Assembly: GCA_020080175.1 (NCBI GenBank)
Contig: JAGHQL010000077.1
Coordinates: 53,139-117,138, forward strand
Source of the DNA: Glutinoglossum americanum
Lineage: Eukaryota; Ascomycota; Geoglossomycetes; Geoglossales; Geoglossaceae
DNA: 64,000 nucleotides
Direction of reading: 5' to 3'
Shown here: positions 58,213-64,000 of the stretch, piece by piece
How positions within the stretch are numbered: position 1 is the stretch's first letter
Layout: every line of letters starts with the position of its first letter
The notes under the pieces: generated by a model
What the model saw: the letters and a program-made list of their open reading frames with translations, nothing else
The model's database searches: none
What the model was told of the DNA's origin: nothing
Program-made: the position numbers and the translations under genes

Positions 58213-60702
58213 ATGTCACTTCCAGACTCGCTGCGGCGGTTTGGCGCCAAACGACAACGTCCTTCCTCGGCCGAAACCACCCACGACAACCGATCAGAAA
58301 ACCTCCGCTATTTCCCCGGCGGCTCTGCCTCCCCCGCCGGCAACGCTCAATGCGGCCTCTCGACGGCGGCGGCGATGGCTGCCGGTTCGCATCTGGTCCA
58401 GTTCTACGATGACCCGTCGCACCTCCACGGCGTCCTCTCGGACTTCTTCGCTCCGTTTCTGGTGGGTGCGGGCGGTGCGCCGGGAGGAGTCGTGCTGGCG
58501 AGGCCGCGGACCATCCACCAGCTGGGAAATCGTTTCCTCGCGCACGGGTATCGGCAGTGCGAGATATACGGAAGCGAGCTGCTGAGCCAGGCCGGCTCCA
58601 TATATCGGAATGGGGGGAAGAGGGTGCTGATGATGGATGCCGACAAGGTTCTCGCGATGCTGGTGCCGGGGAACGAGTTGCACGTCGGCGTTTTCGACGA
58701 ATTGCTCGCCGGACTCATGGCGCAACTCTATCCGCCGTCGACGTCGCCGTCTTCGTCTTCACCTTCGTCGCCACCTGCGGACGCGCAGCCTCTGCAAACG
58801 CCGCCTACCTACGCATACGGCGAACTAGTTGACATCCTCTGCGCCCGCGGTCAGCATCACCTAGCGCTCGAGCTCGAAGCCTGTTGGAATGATTTCCTCA
58901 ACAACAACAACGTGTGGCTGCTGTGTGGATATCAGATGGACTCTTTCCGGGACTCGTTGGTCGAGAGCGTCTTTAACCGGATCTGCCATTCCCATTCGTC
59001 GATTGCGCCGACGGAATCGTACTCGCACCTTGAGTCCTCGGACGAGAAGCTCGCCATGGTCGCCACGCTCCAGCAAAAGGCCAGGGCCGCGGATGAGGAG
59101 CGTCGCCGGCCGAAGTATTGGTCAGCGGGCGACACCGGTGAATCTGCCGAGGAGCAGATGCGGTGTCGAGAGCAGTTTGTCGAGACGCTGTGTCATGAGC
59201 TGCGAAACCTCGTTACCGGGATCGTTGGGAACGTCGAGATCCTCCAGATGGGCATGGGATTGCGCCAATCCGTACTGCATCGCATCGACGACAACGACGG
59301 GGACATCACCTGCACCTCGCCCGAAGACGTGTCGGCGCTTGCCGCCCAACTGTCGGATGATCTCGACTCTTTAGACGCCATCGCTGCTTCCGCCGACCAC
59401 ATGAGAGCCGTCTCGGACAACGTGCTCTCTCTCTCCAAGCTCGAGAGCGGCAAGGTGATTCTCCAGAGCATGCCCTTCGATCCAAAGGCCGCCATCACCG
59501 ATACGATTAAGATGTTCACCACCCCAGCCCGGAATAAGGGCGTTGAGCTCCTGAGGGACCTCCCGTCAAACGATTTCCGCCTCATCGGCGATCGATATAG
59601 GTTCGCGCAGGTCATCGTCAACTTGGTCTCGAACGCGATCAAGTTTACGGATGCGGGGAGCATCACCGTTCAACTTCGCCAACTCGGGCCTCAGCAAACG
59701 CCATCGCCTACCGCCGCCACTTCAGCCTCGTCGTTCGAAGTCGCAGTTCGCGATACCGGCCGGGGGCTCAGTGAGGATGAGCGTGCGGTGCTGTTCCGGC
59801 GCTTCGCGCAGCCCATATCGACAAACTACACCAGCTGCGGCGGCAGCGGATTGGGGCTGTACATCAGCAAGTATCTGGTTGAACTGATGGGTGGAGAGCT
59901 GCGCGTGGAGAGCGAGCTCGGGTCGGGATCGACGTTTGTGTTTACGTTTCAGGCCGAGGAATTTCACGGGACGCAAGCTCCTCGTTGCCCAACATGGGGG
60001 CTACCCAAGGATAGCGCCACTAGCCCTCCTGTAACCCCAGACACGAGGTTTCCCCCTCCCCAACCCCTCTCCCGCAACGATTCGACTATCTCCGTGGTAG
60101 AGAGCACCAGCAGCGGCGGCTCCGGAGGTTCTTCAGCCAACCCGTCATCGAATTCAACGAGGAGCAGCAGCGCCACCACCGTTAGCCGAGTCAGCGTCAC
60201 CCAATCCCCACACATTCTAATCGTTGACGACAACGAAGTCGTCCAGCGCACCATCGTCCGCTTACTCACCCTCAGCTCCCCAGTCCCCTCCATGATTACC
60301 TCCACCGCCAGCAACGGTTTCGAATGCATCAGTAAACTAATCTCCGCATCCAGCACCGCCTCCCCCATCTCGCTGATTCTGATGGACCTCCACATGCCCT
60401 ACCTCGACGGCGTCGCGACGACAGCTCAGATCCGCGCGCTTCCGGTCGGGGCCGGTGAGGGGATCGGCGGCAGCCGCGGGGGTATGAGGGACGTGCCGAT
60501 AATTGGCCTTTCGGGCGACGGCAAGGAGGAGACGGCTGAAATGGCCAAGTCGGCCGGTATGGATGAGTGTTTGGAGAAACCAGTACGGGTGGATGCTTTG
60601 CTTGAGGTTATCGGCGAAGTTTCAGAGCGGAGGCAGAGGGCGGAGCCGCATCTTCTGTCCAGGCGTGGGGATCAGGGTGACCGTTGGGGGTTCGGGCGAT
60701 GA
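58213..60702 (+). CDS. Hybrid histidine kinase with N-terminal MEDS sensory domain
   Basis: Intronless 829-aa two-component sensor. Residues about 60-270 match the MEDS (methanogen/methylotroph DcmR sensory) domain: HLVQFYDD, then [17 protein letters not shown] and [21 protein letters not shown] with WNDFL. It is interrupted by a short Ser/Pro linker. A HisKA dimerisation helix has the phospho-acceptor His at about 328 ([11 protein letters not shown]). The HATPase domain has the N box ([14 protein letters not shown]), G1 ([10 protein letters not shown]), F-region (FRRFAQP) and G2 ([11 protein letters not shown]). A Ser-rich linker leads to a receiver domain with acidic pocket ILIVDDNE, phospho-acceptor Asp at about 725 (LILMDLHMP), Ser in GLSGDG and Lys in EKPVRVD. 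All catalytic residues are present. No membrane segment was seen, so it is a soluble sensor, probably feeding a phosphotransfer protein and a MAPK pathway. The signal is unknown. Confidence 0.92.
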   Translation: MSLPDSLRRFGAKRQRPSSAETTHDNRSENLRYFPGGSASPAGNAQCGLSTAAAMAAGSHLVQFYDDPSHLHGVLSDFFAPFLVGAGGAPGGVVLARPRTIHQLGNRFLAHGYRQCEIYGSELLSQAGSIYRNGGKRVLMMDADKVLAMLVPGNELHVGVFDELLAGLMAQLYPPSTSPSSSSPSSPPADAQPLQTPPTYAYGELVDILCARGQHHLALELEACWNDFLNNNNVWLLCGYQMDSFRDSLVESVFNRICHSHSSIAPTESYSHLESSDEKLAMVATLQQKARAADEERRRPKYWSAGDTGESAEEQMRCREQFVETLCHELRNLVTGIVGNVEILQMGMGLRQSVLHRIDDNDGDITCTSPEDVSALAAQLSDDLDSLDAIAASADHMRAVSDNVLSLSKLESGKVILQSMPFDPKAAITDTIKMFTTPARNKGVELLRDLPSNDFRLIGDRYRFAQVIVNLVSNAIKFTDAGSITVQLRQLGPQQTPSPTAATSASSFEVAVRDTGRGLSEDERAVLFRRFAQPISTNYTSCGGSGLGLYISKYLVELMGGELRVESELGSGSTFVFTFQAEEFHGTQAPRCPTWGLPKDSATSPPVTPDTRFPPPQPLSRNDSTISVVESTSSGGSGGSSANPSSNSTRSSSATTVSRVSVTQSPHILIVDDNEVVQRTIVRLLTLSSPVPSMITSTASNGFECISKLISASSTASPISLILMDLHMPYLDGVATTAQIRALPVGAGEGIGGSRGGMRDVPIIGLSGDGKEETAEMAKSAGMDECLEKPVRVDALLEVIGEVSERRQRAEPHLLSRRGDQGDRWGFGR

Positions 60703-60756
60703 CACGCGAGAAAAGTCTAAAAAATTCTGATATATCTATCTTGCCTCCCATCTTTC

Positions 60757-60786
60757 CCCTCTCCCTCTCCCTCTCCCTCTCCCTCT
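60757..60786. repeat. (CTCTCC)n hexanucleotide repeat
   Basis: About five tandem CTCTCC/CCTCTC units in the 3' flank of the sensor kinase gene. Confidence 0.85.
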
Positions 60787-61711
60787 CACCTCTTCACTTC
60801 CTTTGACAAACCGTCCACGCAGCCACCTCCAATTCTCTCTCTCCTCTCCTCACCTCTCCTCACCTCTCCTCTTCTCTCCTCGCCTTTTCACCGACCCAAC
60901 CATATTTCGACCGGCATCCCCGGAAAGGCTCGTTTGTGCCTTTACCTCTCCTATCCCCCTCATGAGAACCGCAAGCATGGTATATTTTGATATTTCTAGT
61001 GTATAATTCTTTTTTTTCTCGCCCCACGGGGAAAGAAAAAAAAAAGGGTCACCCAGTGCCCAACCCCCCCCCCCTCTCCCCTTTTTTTTTTTTTCTCTGA
61101 CGATATCGACGCATGCATACCCGCTGAGGTGGTTACGTAAACGAATCACGACCACTTTTTCTCTCTCCCACCGGGAAAAAAAAAAAGGGGGGGGGCTCGA
61201 TCAGTTTCTATCCCTTTTTTTTTCGGTACAAATTAGTGTTTACTATCTCTCTTTTCTCTTCAAACTTGTGTTTAGGGCTCGAGGGCGGGGGGTTTTTTTT
61301 TTTTTTTTATAATGAGGCGTATGGGAGGGGGGTTTATCACGGAACAGGGTTCACACGGTATATGCTGGGGGGAAGGGAGGGGACGACGAGAGGGGGGAGG
61401 GGTGGAGTTGGGAGGGGCATTGTCGTTTCAACCACGTCTTACCCATTCCCTGTTGCAATACATCACGTGTAGATCAGCCAGCGTGACGTGGTAATACCCA
61501 CACAAAACACAGTAGTGTGTTTCCTTTAGAATCGATCGATCGAGAACCATATCAGCCACGGAATCAAACCACGTCTGTACGGGACACTTCTTTACTCGAC
61601 TAGCCAGTACTTGCCGAAAAACTGGTTTGATTGACCCTGTCAATCCAACATTCCCAGAGTAGTCATTCTTTTGGTTTCCCGGCTCGAAATGTGGGCGTTC
61701 TCATAGATGAA

Positions 61712-61765
61712 ATAAAAAATTTTTTTTTTTGTTTTTTTTTTTAAAAAAAAAAACCCCCCCCCAAA
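61712..61765. repeat. T-run / A-run / C-run junction
   Basis: Two T-runs pass into about 11 A, then about 10 C and AAAA, closely matching the junction at 42770-42830. Confidence 0.8.
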
Positions 61766-62238
61766 ATCTCATCACCCTTACTTACCCCCCCCCCACAGAC
61801 AGACCGGACGGACAGAAATACCCGCGCACCCCCCCCCTTACTCTTTTTTGCCGCCTGGTTACCCGTGTATCTACAAAGGGGGGGGAAAGGAAAAGAAAAC
61901 CACCACCAACCTTTTCTTTTCCCCGGGGGCGGGATATATATATACTCTGCTGGATTAAAAAAATAAAAATAAAAATAAAAACTCGAGACTTACGGGGCGG
62001 TCCCAATCCCCCCCCCCTAGGGCATAACCCCCCCGATCCTCTTTTTTTTTGGCGAGAAGGGGGTAAGGTAGGACAAGACGAGCAAGGATCGATTAATATT
62101 TTATAACATTTTAAATAAATAAAATTTTTTTTTTTTTTTTAAAACGCCCTCCTCCCCCCTTCCTCTCTCCCCTGAATCCTGAATTTGAGGGGGCGGGGGG
62201 GAAAGGTGAAAAAAAAAAAAATTTTTTTTAAAGTTCGT

Positions 62239-62265
62239 GATATATATATATATATATATATATAG
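62239..62265. repeat. (AT)n dinucleotide repeat
   Basis: About 13 uninterrupted TA units. Confidence 0.9.
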
Positions 62266-62690
62266 AGGGCGTCGTTAGATCGTTAGGGGGGAAAAGAAAT
62301 CCATGACCCTCCGTGATGTGGAAGAAAAAAAAAATTCCTGGGAAATTTTCCTGTGGAAGGGGTTGGGGGGAAATTACATGGGAATATGGTGGGGGGGGGG
62401 GTTGAATGGAGTGTCATTAACGGGGGGGAAAGGAGGGAGGTGGGTAAAGGATTGGTGGTTGGTGGTGGGTTCTATTTTGGGGCTATCTAGAGAAGTGCGG
62501 GCGGGATCGAACTGGCTCAGCGAAAGCGCCCTTGTTCCGACCCCGTAGCTACATAAAACAACAAGGGAGAAAGAGGAATAGACAGCCTCCCCGTCCGTGA
62601 CGTCGTGCAATTTTGGTGGTGCGTAAAATGCGTCCAGTTTGACCGCGCTTGCTGAAAAAAAAAAAAAAAAGGAACAAAAAAGGGGTCGAT

Positions 62691-64000
62691 TTAAGACCAG
62701 AAGATGATGCTGTAGGCAAAGGCAAACACCACCAATGCAATGTTCCACGGTGCGCTCGAGACGCGCGGCGCCGCGGAACCCGCAGTCGCAGCAGCACTCG
62801 CGCCCGAGGACCTCGAGGAAGACGAGGACGAGGACGAGCCGGTAGAAGTAGATTTCGTGGTGGTGGTGGTGGTGGTGGTGGTAGATTTAGTTTTCGTGCT
62901 GTCGCTGGAGGCGGAGCCAGACGACGTCGATGTCGCGGAGTCGAGGGACGAGAGGCCCCCGAGGCCGGACAAGATCCACGAGCCGATGCCTGTGGCGGTG
63001 TCGAGGGATATGGCGCTGCCGCTTATGATCAGGCTGTAGCCGGGGGAGTCGGTGACTTGGTGGGCGGGGATGACGGTCGGCGGGATGACGACGCCGCTGA
63101 CGGTTCTTTCGGGGACGGTGCTGGCGGGGGCGTAGGAGTACTGGGTGGGCATGGTGTTGGGTTGCCCCGGCGGGTACGTCGTTGGGGGTTTCCCGGGTGG
63201 ATACGACGATTGAACGGCTCCGGGTGGGTAGGATAATGTGCTATCGGGTATGGCTATAGGATGGCTTGATGGTGGGACGCCCGGAGCGGTTGAGCCTGGG
63301 GGAATCAACGCTGGACCGATCGAGATCGGTGAACTGACGGCCGTGCCGCAGTAGCCTAGGAATTGTTGGACAACAGGCTGTACGACACGGCCGAAACTGG
63401 CGCCATTGTCGTTGTTTTGGTAGCCCATGCATTGGTAGCAGCCGTCTACCCCCTGAGCAAACGCGCCGCCTGGCTCACAGAGATTTGGGACTTTCCCGAG
63501 GTTTTGGGCCTCTAGGTTGGGGGCATCTGTGGGGATAGGGTTTTTTAGCTGGTTGTTTGAGTGGATTGGGAAGAGAGGCGTGGATACGTACTGCAGTTAT
63601 CGTAACAAGGCCCTGATCCTGAACCACCCCTTTCGAACAACGCCCGTTTCTCTAGGACCGGACATACCTTGACGAAGATTGAAAAGTCCAGTCCGAAATC
63701 GACGGGGTTCAAGTTGAAGTAATGATCCTGTAGGATGTAGAAGGACGTTTCGTTAGAGAAGATGGAGTCACCCCAGGTCTGGATCGGTTGTAGTTTAGGT
63801 GCTTTCTCGCACTCGTCTGGTGAGCAGGCGTAATCTGAAGTTGGGGGTGCGGCTTGGAGCAAGCAGTTGCTGTTGCTTTTGGGCTTGCAGAGGGAGCCTG
63901 GAGGGCAACCCCATGTGAAATCGACTGGAAGTGGGGTAGGTGGTGTGTACGCCGTGTTGGTTGTCAATTGAGGGCAGACGGACGTGGGAGGTGGCGGCGG
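62691..64000 (-). CDS. GPI-anchored, Ser/Thr-rich cell-surface protein, partial at right edge
   Basis: The gene enters from the right edge, so the N-terminus and any signal peptide are outside the window. Exons are 64000-63592 (still open) and 63526-62691, joined by a GTACGT...CACAG intron that makes CYDNCNAPNLEAQNLGK continuous. The visible 414 or so residues start with a Cys-rich globular part (FTWGCPPGSLCKPKS, YACSPDECEKAP, then CEPGGAFAQ and CYQCMGYQNN). A Pro-rich linker with several YPPGxP-like units follows, then a run of Ser and Thr with nine Thr in a row. It ends with a small-residue site and a hydrophobic tail (NIALVVFAFAYSIIFWS) with no charged residue after it, a standard GPI-anchor signal. 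It probably sits in the cell wall or plasma membrane, heavily O-glycosylated. The exact function is unknown. Confidence 0.85.

Larger units (their letters stand above)
60703..62690. other. Convergent intergenic region rich in homopolymers
   Basis: Nearly 2 kb between the ends of two convergent genes. It holds (CTCTCC)n at 60757-60786, CT-rich repeats (60838-60880), C-, G-, A- and T-runs, a T-run/A-run/C-run junction at 61712-61765, an (AT)n tract at 62239-62265 and G-runs near 62390. No gene or RNA is supported. Confidence 0.55.

Overview
The window looks like nuclear DNA of a filamentous ascomycete (Pezizomycotina). The evidence is genes split by 50-110 nt introns with GT...AG ends and CTGAC/CTAAC-type branch sites, a two-gene type I fatty acid synthase (alpha and beta), fungal versions of Sfh5, Vip1/Asp1, Utp21 and Put1, a fungal-style hybrid histidine kinase, and long untranslated or intergenic stretches. 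I cannot name the genus. No plasmid, virus, transposon, CRISPR array, tRNA or rRNA was recognised.

Left part (1-17.6 kb): an RBR ubiquitin ligase running off the left edge (-), an inositol monophosphatase (-), the Sec14-like protein Sfh5 (+), a large DUF676-type serine esterase/lipase (+), a second RBR ubiquitin ligase (-) and a DAGK-family lipid kinase (+). Centre (17.6-33.7 kb): divergent FAS2 (alpha, -) and FAS1 (beta, +) sharing a 954 bp promoter, then a PRS5-like PRPP synthetase (+) with two disordered insertions. From 33.7 to 44.1 kb lies a 10.4 kb gene-poor zone full of homopolymers and short tandem repeats. The only coding signal I accept there is a 54-residue protein with three CxxC knuckles. 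Right part (44.1-64 kb): Vip1/Asp1 inositol pyrophosphate synthase (-), divergent from the ribosome-assembly WD40 protein Utp21 (+), mitochondrial proline dehydrogenase (-), a 2.9 kb intergenic stretch, a MEDS-domain hybrid histidine kinase (+), another homopolymer-rich stretch and a GPI-anchored cell-surface protein (-) running off the right edge.

Most genes are housekeeping and there is no biosynthetic gene cluster. Several touch lipids or inositol phosphates (IMPase, Sfh5, lipase, DAGK, FAS1/FAS2, Vip1), but apart from the FAS pair nothing shows that they are co-regulated. Exon-intron models were deduced by hand from reading frame, splice signals and family motifs; for the complete genes the summed exon lengths are multiples of three. 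The items most worth following are the small Cys-rich protein in the gene-poor zone, the MEDS-type sensor kinase, the micro-exons in FAS2 and VIP1, and the recurrent T-run/A-run/C-run junctions, which may be assembly artefacts.
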